A stretch of DNA of 45,942 bases. It comes from Candidatus Dormiibacterota bacterium. GTDB taxonomy: Bacteria > Chloroflexota > Dormibacteria > Aeolococcales > Aeolococcaceae. Each line of letters begins with the position of its first letter. Position 1 is the stretch's first letter. The stretch spans positions 38,748 to 84,689 of the forward strand of contig PLWW01000050.1 in the NCBI GenBank assembly GCA_003153125.1. Reading direction: 5' to 3'. This document shows positions 32,947-42,244 of this stretch, in pieces. The notes beneath the pieces were generated by a model. It made no database searches, was not told the origin of the DNA, and worked only from the letters and a program-made list of their open reading frames with translations. Made by a program: the position numbers and the translations under genes.

Positions 32947-33978
32947 ATGTCTCGATTTCTTCGAGCGTCGCTGGGCGATGGTTTCGGCTACACGCCGGGC
33001 GAGCAGCCCGCCGACGGCCGGGAGTGGGTCAAGCTCAACACCAACGAGTCGCCGATGGCCCCAGCCCCGGGCGTCGCCGCCGCGGTCGCGGCCGCCGCCG
33101 CCAACCTCCACCGCTATCCGAGTGCCGACGGCGAGCCGCTGCGCAGTGCCGTCGCCGCGCACCACGCGGTGGAGTCTTCACAGGTCGCCCTCGGCAACGG
33201 CGCCGACGCGCTCATCAACGATTGCCTCCGCGCCTTCTGCGAGCCGGGCACGTCGGTCCTCCTCACCCAGCCCACCTACTCCCTGCTCGCCGTCGCAGCG
33301 CGAATCCACGGGCTGGGCGCGCACGTCGTGGCGATGGGGGCAGACGGCAGCCTCGCGCACGCGTTCACCACAACGCCCGCCCCGCTGCGTGTCCTCGTCA
33401 ACCCCAACACGCCCACCGGGACATGGATCGAGCCCGAACACCTCGCCACTGCTCTCGACGGCGCCGCGGGCGTGGTCGTGATCGACGAGGCCTACTGCGA
33501 TTTCGCCCCGCGGTCGTGCATCCCGTTGCTTGCGGACCACCCCCAGTGGCTCGTCTTGCGCACCTTCTCCAAGTCCTACTCTCTGGCCGGCCTGCGCGTC
33601 GGCTACGCGGTCGGCTCGCCGGACCTTGTCGCCGACCTGCGCGCCGTGGGCGAGTCCTACCCGGTCGACCGCTGCGCCATCGCCGGCGCCCACGCCGCCC
33701 TCGATGACGCGGCTCACCACGGTCGCATCGTCGAGACGGTGCTCTCCGAGCGCCGCCGCCTCACCGAGCAATTCACCGCCCGAGGCTGGCAGCTGACCCC
33801 GTCGCAGGCCAATTTCATCTGCGCCGTGCCCCCCACCGGGACGGCCCGCGAGACGGCGGAGGTGCTTCGCGCTGCCCACGTCCTGGTGCGCTGCTTCGAC
33901 GACGGCGGCCGCGGCCTCCTGCGCATCACCATCGGCTCCCCCGCGGAGAATGACGCGCTCCTCGCTGCAATCGCATGA
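32947..33978 (+). CDS. hisC: Histidinol-phosphate aminotransferase
   Basis: About 343 residues, fold-type I PLP aminotransferase. NTNESPMAP near the N-terminus, NPNTPTGTW, the IDEAYCDF segment and PLP-lysine motif TFSKSYSLAGLRVGYAVG all match HisC. It transaminates imidazole-acetol phosphate to histidinol phosphate. It is the first gene of the his cluster, 34 bp before hisZG, which has its own -10 element. ATG 32947 is chosen because it gives the normal HisC N-terminus. Confidence 0.92.
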   Translation: MSRFLRASLGDGFGYTPGEQPADGREWVKLNTNESPMAPAPGVAAAVAAAAANLHRYPSADGEPLRSAVAAHHAVESSQVALGNGADALINDCLRAFCEPGTSVLLTQPTYSLLAVAARIHGLGAHVVAMGADGSLAHAFTTTPAPLRVLVNPNTPTGTWIEPEHLATALDGAAGVVVIDEAYCDFAPRSCIPLLADHPQWLVLRTFSKSYSLAGLRVGYAVGSPDLVADLRAVGESYPVDRCAIAGAHAALDDAAHHGRIVETVLSERRRLTEQFTARGWQLTPSQANFICAVPPTGTARETAEVLRAAHVLVRCFDDGGRGLLRITIGSPAENDALLAAIA

Positions 33979-33999
33979 GGGCCGCAGCAGGGCCGTCCG

Positions 34000-34005
34000 T
34001 ACACT
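34000..34005 (+). promoter_or_regulatory. -10 element, leaderless internal promoter of hisZG
   Basis: TACACT ends 7 nt before ATG 34013, with no Shine-Dalgarno. It is identical to the hexamer in front of the hisC mini-ORF, so hisC and hisZG-onward may be transcribed from separate but similar promoters. Confidence 0.5.
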
Positions 34006-34012
34006 GTCGGCC

Positions 34013-35659
34013 ATGACATCCAGCGACGCCCGGTCGAGCCCCGGCGGCTTCGGCGATTGGCTCCCCGGTGCGGCCGCCGCGCGGCGGTCGCTGACGACGG
34101 CGCTGGTCGGCACCTTCGAGGACGCTGGTTTCCAGCTGATCGACACCCCCACAGTCGAGTACGCTGAGACGATCGAGCGAGGCCTCGGCACCGACGTCGA
34201 CGAGCTGTTCCGCTTCATGGACGCCGACGGCAGCATGCTGGCCCTGGTCGGGGAGCGCACGGTGAGCGTGGCCCGAACCGTCGCCACCCAGTTGCGACGC
34301 GGGCCCTTCCCATTGCGCCTCTGCTACGCCGGCCCGGTGGTGCGCAACCGCGCCCTGCTCGGGGGGCGGCGCCGCGAGGCCATCCAGGCGGGCTGCGAAC
34401 TGGTCGGCGACGCGGCGCTCGAGGCCGATGCCGAGTGCATCGCGCTGGCGATCGCGGCTGTGGACGCCGCCGGCGTGCCCGACATCCAGGTGGACGTGGG
34501 CCACGCCGACTTCCTCCCCGCGCTCCTCGCCGGTGCCGGTGTCGATGCCGCCAGTCGCGACGAGATCGTGAGCGCGCTGGTGGCACGCGACCTCGTCGCC
34601 GTGGAGGCACGCCTGGCCGGGACCGCCGTCGGCGCGGCCGAGCATGCCCTGCTTCTCCGCTTCCCCGCGCTGCGCGGCGGCCGCGAACTCCTCGACCAGG
34701 CCCGCAACGGGCTCCAGGCCGCAGGCGCCCACCGCGCCCTTGATGAGCTGGCCAGGCTCTGGGACCTGTTGCGCGCCCGCAACCTCGAGGACCGCGTCCA
34801 CCTCGACCTCGGCGCCGTCCGCGACTGGAACTACTACACCGGCCCCACGTTCGAGCTGTTCAGCGGCGATCTCGGGTTCCCCCTCGGCGCGGGCGGACGT
34901 TACGACTCCCTGCTCGAACGCTTCGGCCTTGCCCAGCCGGCCACCGGTTTCGTCGTCCACGTCGACCGCTGCCACGACGCCGTCGGCCGCCGCGCCGACA
35001 CGCCCTCGCGCCGCGGCGCCGGCCTGCGCATTGCTGTCCCCACCGGCGTGCTCCTCGCCGACGCCTGCGCGCTGCTTCGGGAATCCGGTGTTGCCCCCGA
35101 CCTGCGCCCCGAGGCGTTCCAACGCCGCCTCCAGCTGCCCGCCGGGGACCACGAGGTGATCACGGTCCGCCCCATCGACGTCCCCGTCTATGTCGAGATG
35201 GGCGCGTGTGACTGCGGCATCGTGGGCAAGGACGTGCTCTGGGAGTCGCGCCGCGAGCTGTACGAGATTGCCGACCTCCGGTTCGGTCACTGCCGTCTCG
35301 TGCTCGCCGCCCCCGAAGGGTCGCCGCTCACCGGCGAGAACTGGCCGGCTCCCCTGCGTGTCGCCACCAAGTACCCACGGGCTGCGCGTCGCTTCTTCGC
35401 CGGCCGCGGCGATGGAGCCGAGCTCATCAAGCTGTACGGCTCGGTGGAGCTGGCCCCATCAGCGGGCCTCTCCGACGGCATCGTGGACATCGTTGCCACC
35501 GGCGCCACGTTGAGGGCCAACCGGCTCTGCGAGGTGACCACGATTGCTGAGTCGACGGCTCGACTGGTCGTGAACGTCGCTTCGATGAAGACGCGCAGCG
35601 ATGCGATCACACAACTCGCCGCGGCCCTGCGCCGGACCACCGAGGCGGCCCGCCCGTGA
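34013..35659 (+). CDS. hisZG: HisZ-HisG fusion: ATP phosphoribosyltransferase regulatory plus catalytic subunits
   Basis: 548 residues in one uninterrupted frame. Residues 1 to about 330 are HisZ, a class II aminoacyl-tRNA synthetase-like regulator (GFGDWLPGAAAARRSL, EYAETIERG, LDLGAVRDWNYYTGPTFELF, LGAGGRYDSLLERFG). Residues from about 334 are short-form HisG (LRIAVPTGVLL, CDCGIVGKDVLWES, VATKYPRAARRFF, and the PRPP motif GIVDIVATGATLRANRL). HisG catalyses the first committed step, ATP plus PRPP to phosphoribosyl-ATP, and short HisG normally needs separate HisZ for activity and feedback. Fusion would fix the 1:1 ratio. The stop overlaps the hisD GTG by 4 bp. Confidence 0.93.
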   Translation: MTSSDARSSPGGFGDWLPGAAAARRSLTTALVGTFEDAGFQLIDTPTVEYAETIERGLGTDVDELFRFMDADGSMLALVGERTVSVARTVATQLRRGPFPLRLCYAGPVVRNRALLGGRRREAIQAGCELVGDAALEADAECIALAIAAVDAAGVPDIQVDVGHADFLPALLAGAGVDAASRDEIVSALVARDLVAVEARLAGTAVGAAEHALLLRFPALRGGRELLDQARNGLQAAGAHRALDELARLWDLLRARNLEDRVHLDLGAVRDWNYYTGPTFELFSGDLGFPLGAGGRYDSLLERFGLAQPATGFVVHVDRCHDAVGRRADTPSRRGAGLRIAVPTGVLLADACALLRESGVAPDLRPEAFQRRLQLPAGDHEVITVRPIDVPVYVEMGACDCGIVGKDVLWESRRELYEIADLRFGHCRLVLAAPEGSPLTGENWPAPLRVATKYPRAARRFFAGRGDGAELIKLYGSVELAPSAGLSDGIVDIVATGATLRANRLCEVTTIAESTARLVVNVASMKTRSDAITQLAAALRRTTEAARP

Positions 35660-36990
35660 CCGCCATGCCCGTGGTGACGCTCGCGGAGTGGCAGGCGCGA
35701 GCCGGCGGAGTCGAACGGCGCTTCTCCATCCCCGAGCCCGACGCCCGCACGCGCGCCCAGTTGAACGCACTGTTCGGGCGCGACATCTCCGCTGCCGACG
35801 CCGTCCGTGAGATCGTGGCCGACGTGCGCGACCGCGGTGACGCCGCCGTGCAAGAGTGGACAGAGCGCATCGACGGCGTCCACGTGGAGGCGACGCGCGC
35901 CAACCCGGCCTGGATGGCCGAATGCTGGACATCCCTGGACAGGGGGCTGCGCAACGCGCTCACCGCCGCCGCCGAGCGGATCCGCACCTTCCACGACCTC
36001 CAGGTGGACGTCCGCCTCCGCGGCGAGCCCAGCCTGTGCCTGCGACCGGAACCGCTGCGACGCGTCGGCTGCTACGTGCCCGGCGGTCGCGCCGCCTACC
36101 CGAGCACCGTGCTCATGAGTGTCATCCCGGCGCAGTCGGCCGGCGTCGAGTCGCTGGCGATCACCAGCCCGGCCACCCCTGATGGCGGCGTTCACCCCCT
36201 CGTTGGAGCGGCCGCGCACCTGCTCGGGGTCAGCGAGGTCCACGCCGTGGGTGGAGCCCAGGCGATCGCGGCGCTGGCCCATGGCACCGCCACCATCGCG
36301 GCCGTCGACAAGGTGGTCGGACCCGGCAACCTGTTCGTGACGCTCGCCAAGCGGGAGGTGTTCGGGGTGGTCGACATCGACCAGCTGGCCGGCCCCAGCG
36401 AGATCATGGTGATCGCCTCAGCCGGCGCCGACCCCGGCCACATCGCCGCCGACCTCATCTCGCAACTGGAGCACGACCCGCTCGCGTGGGCGGTGTGCGT
36501 CACCGACTCCGCCGCCCTCGCGGAGGAGGTTCGGCTGACATTCGACAGAGTCGCCCCTGGTGCAGCCCGGGCCGGGATCATCGCCGAGTCGGCGGGGCGG
36601 CACGGGGCTGTCGTCATGGTCGACGACCTCGACGAGGCGCTGGCCGCCGCGGCCGCCTTCGCCCCCGAGCACCTCTCGTTGCAGGGCGCCGCCGCGGAAT
36701 CGCTACGCGATCGCGTGCGCGGCGCCGGTGCTGTGTTCTGCGGCACACTCTCGCCGGTCTCGATGGGCGACTACGTCGCCGGACCGAACCACACGCTGCC
36801 CACCCAGGGCGCGGCCCGGTACCGCGGCCCCCTCTCTGTGATGGACTTCGTGCGCTGGCCCTCTGTGGTCGACCTCAGTGCCCGGGAGTTCGACGCCCTC
36901 GCCCCCGTCGCCTGCGTGCTGGCCACCGCCGAGGGCCTGCACGGTCACGAGCAGGCGATCCGCCTGCGCATGGAGGAACGGCACGCATGA
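35656..36990 (+). CDS. hisD: Histidinol dehydrogenase
   Basis: 444 residues, full length. YVPGGRAAYPSTVLMSVIPA, the GPGNLFVTLAKREVFG cofactor segment, the zinc-site regions SQLEHDP and APEHLSLQ, and GPNHTLPTQGAARYRGPLSV are all typical. It oxidises histidinol to histidine in two NAD-dependent steps. The GTG start overlaps the hisZG stop (GTGA) and the stop overlaps hisB (ATGA). Confidence 0.96.
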   Translation: MTAMPVVTLAEWQARAGGVERRFSIPEPDARTRAQLNALFGRDISAADAVREIVADVRDRGDAAVQEWTERIDGVHVEATRANPAWMAECWTSLDRGLRNALTAAAERIRTFHDLQVDVRLRGEPSLCLRPEPLRRVGCYVPGGRAAYPSTVLMSVIPAQSAGVESLAITSPATPDGGVHPLVGAAAHLLGVSEVHAVGGAQAIAALAHGTATIAAVDKVVGPGNLFVTLAKREVFGVVDIDQLAGPSEIMVIASAGADPGHIAADLISQLEHDPLAWAVCVTDSAALAEEVRLTFDRVAPGAARAGIIAESAGRHGAVVMVDDLDEALAAAAAFAPEHLSLQGAAAESLRDRVRGAGAVFCGTLSPVSMGDYVAGPNHTLPTQGAARYRGPLSVMDFVRWPSVVDLSAREFDALAPVACVLATAEGLHGHEQAIRLRMEERHA

Positions 36991-37571
36991 CCCACCGGCA
37001 GGCCACCAACGTGCGCGAGACCAAGGAAACGCGCATCGAGTGCACGGTCGACATCGACGGCAGCGGACGCGCGACGATCGATCTCCCTCTCCCCTTCTTC
37101 CGCCACATGATCGAGTCGTTCGTCAAGTACAGCGGCATGGACGTGCGCCTCGTCGGTCAGGGGGACGTCGACGTCGATGCGCACCACCTCGTCGAGGACA
37201 CCGGCCTGGTGCTGGGCGCCTGCGTTGCGGAGGCCCTCGGTGACCGAGCCGGCATCGCCCGCTTCGGCCATGCCTATGCGCCCCTCGACGAGGCCCTGGT
37301 GCGGTGCGCACTCGACTACGGGAAGCGCCCCCACGTCGTCTATGCGATGAAGGGCCTCACCGGCCGCATCAACGACTTCGACGTCGCTGTCCTCCAGGAA
37401 TTCGTGCGCGGCTATGCGCAGACGGCCGGGACGAGCCTCCACCTCGACGAGATTCGCGGCGAGAACGTCCACCATGTCGCCGAGGCGGCCTTCAAGGCGC
37501 TCGGGCTGGCCACACGCCAGGCGCTGACCGTGATCGGCGGCGGCATCCCCTCCACGAAGGGAACCCTGTGA
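36987..37571 (+). CDS. hisB: Imidazoleglycerol-phosphate dehydratase
   Basis: 194 residues, the monofunctional dehydratase without a phosphatase domain. Metal-binding motifs AHHLVEDTGLVLG and ENVHHVAEAAFKALG are present, with the N-terminal RETKETRIECTVDIDGSG. The separate phosphatase step is supplied by hisN downstream. It has 4-bp overlaps with hisD and hisH. Confidence 0.96.
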   Translation: MTHRQATNVRETKETRIECTVDIDGSGRATIDLPLPFFRHMIESFVKYSGMDVRLVGQGDVDVDAHHLVEDTGLVLGACVAEALGDRAGIARFGHAYAPLDEALVRCALDYGKRPHVVYAMKGLTGRINDFDVAVLQEFVRGYAQTAGTSLHLDEIRGENVHHVAEAAFKALGLATRQALTVIGGGIPSTKGTL

Positions 37572-38212
37572 GCGGCGGCAACGCGCCCCTGGTGGGCATC
37601 TGTGACTACGGTGTCGGCAACCTCCGCAGCGTGGAGCGCGCCCTCACCGAGGGCGGGGCGCGCGCGCTGGTGGCGTCCGACCCCGCACGGCTGCTCGAGT
37701 GCGACGGCCTCGTGCTTCCCGGCGTCGGTGCGTTCGTCGCCGCAGCCGCAGCGCTCCACCAGCGTGGCATCGACGACGCGGTGGTCGAAACGGTGCGTCT
37801 GGGCCGGCCGATCCTGGGTGTCTGCCTCGGCTTTCAGCTCCTGTTCGAGGAGAGCGACGAGGGCGCCGGCGGCATCGGCCTCGGCGTCCTTCCCGGGTGC
37901 GTGCACCGGCTCGACCGCCACCGCGGCAAGGTGCCGCACGTCGGCTGGAACCAGCTCACAGTGAGGCGTCCGTCGGCGCTGCTCGGCGGCCTCAACGGTG
38001 GTGAGTTCGTGTACTTCGTGCACTCCTATGCCGCCATTCCGGGAGACGCGAGCGACGTGGTGGCCACCGCCGACTACGGCGGCGAGCTGGTGGCCGCGGT
38101 GGAGCGCGGCGCGGTGCAGGGCACCCAGTTCCACCCTGAGAAGAGCGGCGCAGCGGGCCTGCGCATCTACGCGAACTTCGTCGCCGGGTGCACCGTGCCG
38201 GTGCGCACCTGA
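37568..38212 (+). CDS. hisH: Imidazole glycerol phosphate synthase, glutaminase subunit
   Basis: 214 residues, class I glutamine amidotransferase. Nucleophile C86 lies in GVCLGFQLLFE, with the QFHPEKSG His/Glu pair near the C-terminus. CDYGVGNLRSVERAL is the normal N-terminus. It supplies ammonia to HisF, encoded two genes on. The GTG start overlaps the hisB stop by 4 bp. Confidence 0.95.
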   Translation: MSGGNAPLVGICDYGVGNLRSVERALTEGGARALVASDPARLLECDGLVLPGVGAFVAAAAALHQRGIDDAVVETVRLGRPILGVCLGFQLLFEESDEGAGGIGLGVLPGCVHRLDRHRGKVPHVGWNQLTVRRPSALLGGLNGGEFVYFVHSYAAIPGDASDVVATADYGGELVAAVERGAVQGTQFHPEKSGAAGLRIYANFVAGCTVPVRT

Positions 38213-38220
38213 CGCGGGCG

Positions 38221-38958
38221 GTGCTGGTCATCCCCTCGATCGACGTGCGTGGCGGCAGCGTTGTTCGCCTCCTCCATGGCGATTTCGCACGTGAAACGGT
38301 GTTCAGCGACGACCCCGTCGCCGTGGTCCGGTCCTTCGCCGCGGCGGGCGCCGGTCGCGTGCACGTCGTCGACCTCGACGGCGCCCGCGGTGGCGGGGAC
38401 GCCGCGTCGGCGCAGGCGGCCAGCGCCGCGGTGGGAGCGCTGGTCGAGCTCGGCGTGGAGGTGCAGGTGGGTGGAGGCGTGCGCGACCTCGCCGCGGCAC
38501 GGCGATGGTTCGACGCGGGCGCGTCGTTCGTCGTCATCGGCACCCTGGCTCTCAACGATCCCGGCGGCGGCGAGGCGCTGTGCACCGCCTTCCCTGGATG
38601 CGTCTTCCTTGCCCTCGACGTCCGCGATGGGAAGGCGCAGGCACAGGGGTGGACGCGGGCGGGCGGGGACGCCCTGGCTCTCCTCGATTCCTGGGCGGCG
38701 TGGCCGGCAGCAGGCGTGGTGTTCACCGCGATCGAGCGCGATGGAGCACTCGAGGGCCCATCCACCGAGGCGCTTCAGGAGGTGTGCCGGCGATTCGACC
38801 GCCCGGTCATCGCCAGCGGCGGGATCACCACCATCGACGACGTCGACGCCTGCGAGAGCGCGGGCGCGGCCGGCGTCATCGTCGGCCGTGCCCTCCATGC
38901 CGGGCTCTTCGACCTCGGCGCCGCGCTGGCCCGGTACCCCGCGGACACTCCCGCGTGA
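38221..38958 (+). CDS. hisA: ProFAR isomerase (1-(5-phosphoribosyl)-5-[(5-phosphoribosylamino)methylideneamino]imidazole-4-carboxamide isomerase)
   Basis: About 245 residues, a (beta/alpha)8 barrel. [14 protein letters not shown] carries the N-terminal catalytic Asp, [21 protein letters not shown] is the phosphate-site segment, and [13 protein letters not shown] carries the second catalytic Asp. I chose GTG 38221, which gives the usual two or three residues before the IPSIDV strand. GTG 38188 is an in-frame alternative overlapping hisH by 25 bp. Confidence 0.93.
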   Translation: MLVIPSIDVRGGSVVRLLHGDFARETVFSDDPVAVVRSFAAAGAGRVHVVDLDGARGGGDAASAQAASAAVGALVELGVEVQVGGGVRDLAAARRWFDAGASFVVIGTLALNDPGGGEALCTAFPGCVFLALDVRDGKAQAQGWTRAGGDALALLDSWAAWPAAGVVFTAIERDGALEGPSTEALQEVCRRFDRPVIASGGITTIDDVDACESAGAAGVIVGRALHAGLFDLGAALARYPADTPA

Positions 38959-39713
38959 CCCTGGCCAAGCGCGTCATCGCATGCCTCGACGTCGACGGTG
39001 GCCGGGTCGTCAAGGGGATCAACTTCCTCGACCTGCGCGACGCCGGCGACCCCGCGGAACTGGCGGCGCGCTACGACGCCGACCTCGCCGACGAGGTGGT
39101 GTTCCTCGACATCACGGCCTCGTCGGACAACCGCGAGATCCTCATCGATGCCGTGCGCCGCACCGCGGACTCCGTCTTCATCCCCCTGACGGTGGGCGGT
39201 GGCATCCGCGGCCTCGACGACATCGACCGTCTACTCCGCGCCGGCTCGGACAAGGTGTCGCTCAACACCGCCGTGCTCGACCGGCCGGCTTTCATCGAGG
39301 AGGCCGCGGCGCATTTCGGCGACCAGTGCATCGTCATCGCCATCGACGTCCGTCGCGCGGAGCGGGGGTGGACGGTGTACTCCCATGGGGGACGGCGCGA
39401 CACCGGCCGCGACGCCGTGGAGTGGGCCCGCGAGGCCGCCGAACGCGGCGCCGGTGAGATCCTCCTGACCAGCATGGACCGCGACGGCACGCACAGCGGA
39501 TACGACCTGGCCATCACCGCCACCGTGGCGGCAGCCATCCCCATCCCGGTCATCGCCAGCGGCGGTGCGGGCGAGCCCGAGCACCTGCGCGCGGTCCTTG
39601 TCGAGGGCGGCGCCGACGCGGCGCTGGCGGCCTCGATCTTTCACTTCGGCGCCCATCCCATCCCGGCGACCAAGCGCTACCTCGCCGCTGCCGGGGTGGA
39701 GGTGCGCAGGTGA
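38955..39713 (+). CDS. hisF: Imidazole glycerol phosphate synthase, cyclase subunit
   Basis: 252 residues, a (beta/alpha)8 barrel paralogous to His[18 protein letters not shown] carries the N-terminal Asp. [29 protein letters not shown] with the second Asp, and [15 protein letters not shown] are standard. It pairs with HisH to make imidazoleglycerol phosphate and AICAR. The GTG start overlaps hisA (GTGA), and its stop overlaps hisI. Confidence 0.96.
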   Translation: MTLAKRVIACLDVDGGRVVKGINFLDLRDAGDPAELAARYDADLADEVVFLDITASSDNREILIDAVRRTADSVFIPLTVGGGIRGLDDIDRLLRAGSDKVSLNTAVLDRPAFIEEAAAHFGDQCIVIAIDVRRAERGWTVYSHGGRRDTGRDAVEWAREAAERGAGEILLTSMDRDGTHSGYDLAITATVAAAIPIPVIASGGAGEPEHLRAVLVEGGADAALAASIFHFGAHPIPATKRYLAAAGVEVRR

Positions 39714-40033
39714 GCGCATCGCCACGTTTCGGCGCCGACGGACTGGTGCCCGCGGTGGTGCAGGACGCCACCACCGGCGCCGTCCTGATGCTCGCCCACA
39801 TGAACGCGGAGGCGTGGGACCACACCCTGCGCACCGGGCGGGCGTGGTTCTGGAGCCGGTCGCGCGCGCAGCTCTGGGAGAAGGGCGCGACAAGCGGCAA
39901 CCACATGACGGTGCGGGAGATCCGCCTCGACTGCGACGACGACAGCGTGCTCCTGCGCGTCGATCCTGCGGGCCCGGCGTGCCACACCGGCGAGACGTCC
40001 TGCTTCTTCACCGTGATCGAGAGACCGGGATGA
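39710..40033 (+). CDS. hisI: Phosphoribosyl-AMP cyclohydrolase
   Basis: 107 residues, the monofunctional cyclohydrolase only. [21 protein letters not shown], the metal-binding DCDDD and the Cys motif [10 protein letters not shown] are intact. No HisE (phosphoribosyl-ATP pyrophosphatase) domain is attached, and no hisE gene occurs in the window. The GTG start overlaps hisF by 4 bp. Confidence 0.95.
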   Translation: MSASPRFGADGLVPAVVQDATTGAVLMLAHMNAEAWDHTLRTGRAWFWSRSRAQLWEKGATSGNHMTVREIRLDCDDDSVLLRVDPAGPACHTGETSCFFTVIERPG

Positions 40034-40818
40034 CGGGCGCGGGCGACGACCTCCGGCTGGCCCTGGAACTCGCCGACCTCGCCGACGAGATCACGCTGGC
40101 GCGCTTCGGCGCCGCCGACCTGCGCGTCGACACCAAACCCGACAACAGCCCCGTCACCGAGGCGGACCGCGCCGTCGAGGACATGGTCAGGGACCGCCTC
40201 GCCTCGGCACGCCCGTCGCACGCTGTGCTCGGCGAGGAGAGCGGTTCCAGCGGCAACGCCGATTGGCGCTGGATCGTCGATCCCATCGACGGCACCAAGA
40301 ACTTCGCCCGCGGTGTGCCGGTGTGGGCGACCCTGCTGTCGCTCCAACACGCGGGCGAGGAGACGTGCGCCGTGGTGTCCGCGCCCGCCCTGGGACGGCG
40401 GTGGTGGGCGCAACGCGGCGAGGGTGCGCGCTGCAACGACCGGCCACTGCACGTGTCATCGGTGGCGCGCCTGGAGGATGCCACGCTGTCGTTCACCGAC
40501 GTGCGCGATTTCGCGGCGTACGGCTGGGAGGCGGGATTCGCGCGACTGGCGGCGGCGGTCCGGATCACCCGCGGGTTCGGCGACTTCTGGTCGCACATGC
40601 TCGTCGCCGAGGGGGCCGTCGATTGCGGCATCGAGCCGGTTGTCAACGAGTGGGACATCAGCGCCGCGCGCCTCATCGTCCGCGAGGCCGGCGGTGCGTT
40701 CACGGACTTCGCCGGCGTGGACCAGTGCCGCGGCGGCAACGTGGTCACAAGCAACGGCCTCATTCACGGCGAGGTGCTGGCATGTCTCGGTTCCGCCGCC
40801 GCGCCTGCCGCACCATAG
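40030..40818 (+). CDS. hisN: Histidinol-phosphatase, inositol monophosphatase family
   Basis: 262 residues. IMPase-family metal motifs are present: [31 protein letters not shown] and [17 protein letters not shown]. Actinobacterial HisN belongs to this family. ATG 40030 overlaps the hisI stop by 4 bp, which supports the assignment to histidinol phosphate rather than inositol phosphate. A paralogue of similar length lies at 42999-43802. Confidence 0.9.
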   Translation: MTGAGDDLRLALELADLADEITLARFGAADLRVDTKPDNSPVTEADRAVEDMVRDRLASARPSHAVLGEESGSSGNADWRWIVDPIDGTKNFARGVPVWATLLSLQHAGEETCAVVSAPALGRRWWAQRGEGARCNDRPLHVSSVARLEDATLSFTDVRDFAAYGWEAGFARLAAAVRITRGFGDFWSHMLVAEGAVDCGIEPVVNEWDISAARLIVREAGGAFTDFAGVDQCRGGNVVTSNGLIHGEVLACLGSAAAPAAP

Positions 40819-40919
40819 ACGGGCAGCGGCCGAAGCGGACCCTCGCGTTGGGCGCGGCCTGTCCGCTCGTGACCGCAACGATGGCGGAGCCGGGACAGGT
40901 GGTGACGGAGGGCCGACCG

Positions 40920-41027
40920 ATGGCGATGCAACAGTGCCCCGTGTGCGGCGAAGGGATCGACGACCTCTCGGTTGACTTCTGCCCGTCCTGCGGGGAGGCG
41001 ATCGACGCCGACGATGTGAACAGCTGA
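40920..41027 (+). CDS. 35-residue zinc-ribbon protein
   Basis: MAMQQCPVCGEGIDDL and then DFCPSCGEAI give two CPxCG knuckles, a complete zinc ribbon, followed by a short acidic tail. GGAGG lies about 8 nt before ATG 40920, which decides the start. An in-frame ATG at 40881 has no Shine-Dalgarno. It is about 100 bp after hisN and may be read through from the operon. Small zinc ribbons of this type usually bind nucleic acid or protein partners. The partner is unknown. Confidence 0.7.
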   Translation: MAMQQCPVCGEGIDDLSVDFCPSCGEAIDADDVNS

Positions 41028-41107
41028 CCGCGTCGCCGTCCCTCCGCGCCTCCGACGAGCGCGCGCGCCCAGCGCCGGAGGCGGGTGGTGGCGGCGGACC
41101 GCATTGA

Positions 41108-41113
41108 TAAGCT
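41108..41113 (+). promoter_or_regulatory. -10-like element upstream of the alcohol dehydrogenase
   Basis: TAAGCT lies 60 nt before ATG 41174 and 6 nt before an in-frame TTG at 41120. If the TTG is used, the protein would gain 18 basic residues. Confidence 0.35.
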
Positions 41114-41173
41114 GACCGCTTGGTCCGGCGACCTGCTCCGCGCCCACGCAGGTCCACAAGCTGGCAGGGGACA

Positions 41174-42238
41174 ATGTTGCGAACACGTGGCTATGCGGCG
41201 ACTGGCCCATCCGAACGGCTGGGGCCGTACGAGTTCGATCGGCGAGACCTGAGGGCGCACGACACCCTCGTCGACATCCAGTACTGCGGCGTCTGTCACA
41301 GCGACATCCACCAGGCCCGAGACGAGTGGGGCGGCTCAACCTTCCCGATGGTCCCGGGCCACGAGGTCGTCGGCATCGTGGCCGGCGTCGGCGCCGAGGT
41401 GAGCCGGTGGAACGTCGGCGACACCGTCGGCGTCGGCGTCTTCGTCGACTCCTGCCGGGTGTGCGAGGCGTGCCGCGCCGGTGAGGAGCAGTACTGCGAG
41501 CGTGGCATGTCGCAGACCTACAACGGGCGCGAGCAGGACGGCGTGACGCCCACGTACGGCGGCTACTCGGAGCACATCGTCGTCGACGAGGCGTACGTGC
41601 TGCGCATCCCCGAGCGCATGAGCCCCGCCGGCACGGCGCCACTGCTCTGTGCGGGCATCACCACCTACTCCCCGATCCGTCACTTCGGCGTGCGCGCCGG
41701 TGATCGCGCGGCGGTCGTCGGCCTCGGCGGACTGGGCCACATGGCGGTAAAATTCCTCGACGCGCTCGGTGCCGAGGTGACAGTCCTCAGCCGCTCAGCG
41801 GGCAAGGAGGACGACGCCGCCCGCCTCGGAGCGGACGACTTCGTGGTCACCAGTGACGAGGCGGCGTTCACCAGCAACGCCAAGCGATTCGACTTCATTC
41901 TCGACACGGTGTCGGCCGGCCACGATTACAACTCGTACCTGAGCCTGCTGCGGCGCGACGGCACCATGGCACTGGTCGGTCTGCCGGGGCCGTCGCCGCT
42001 GGACGCCGGCCAGCTCATCGACGCGCGACGCCGCCTGGCCGGCTCCAGCGTCGGCGGCATCAGCGAGACGCAGGAGATGCTCGACTTCTGCGCGGCGCAC
42101 GGCATCGAGGCGGATGTCGAGGTGATCGCGATGAAGCAGGTCAACGAAGCGTTCGAGCGGACCCTGCGCAGCGACGTGCGCTACCGCTTCGTGATCGACA
42201 TGACGACCCTGGGCGACGCCGGGACAGCGGCCGGCTGA
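41174..42238 (+). CDS. Zinc-dependent alcohol dehydrogenase (cinnamyl-type/YahK-like)
   Basis: About 354 residues, medium-chain dehydrogenase. The catalytic zinc site is in YCGVCHSDIH and GHEVVG. The structural zinc Cys cluster is CRVCEACRAGEEQYC. The cofactor-binding GLGGLGHMAVKF and NADP-type LSRSAGK follow, and AGITTYSPIRHFGV is family typical. It reduces aldehydes, probably with NADPH, and the physiological substrate is unknown. The start is ATG 41174 with a nearby AGGGG. It is convergent with the following oxygenase-like gene. Confidence 0.92.
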   Translation: MLRTRGYAATGPSERLGPYEFDRRDLRAHDTLVDIQYCGVCHSDIHQARDEWGGSTFPMVPGHEVVGIVAGVGAEVSRWNVGDTVGVGVFVDSCRVCEACRAGEEQYCERGMSQTYNGREQDGVTPTYGGYSEHIVVDEAYVLRIPERMSPAGTAPLLCAGITTYSPIRHFGVRAGDRAAVVGLGGLGHMAVKFLDALGAEVTVLSRSAGKEDDAARLGADDFVVTSDEAAFTSNAKRFDFILDTVSAGHDYNSYLSLLRRDGTMALVGLPGPSPLDAGQLIDARRRLAGSSVGGISETQEMLDFCAAHGIEADVEVIAMKQVNEAFERTLRSDVRYRFVIDMTTLGDAGTAAG

Positions 42239-42244
42239 GGTCGG

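Noticed and set aside
41120..41173. Leaderless TTG start for the alcohol dehydrogenase
   Set aside because: It fits the -10 spacing but adds 18 basic residues not seen in the family. ATG 41174 gives the normal N-terminus.
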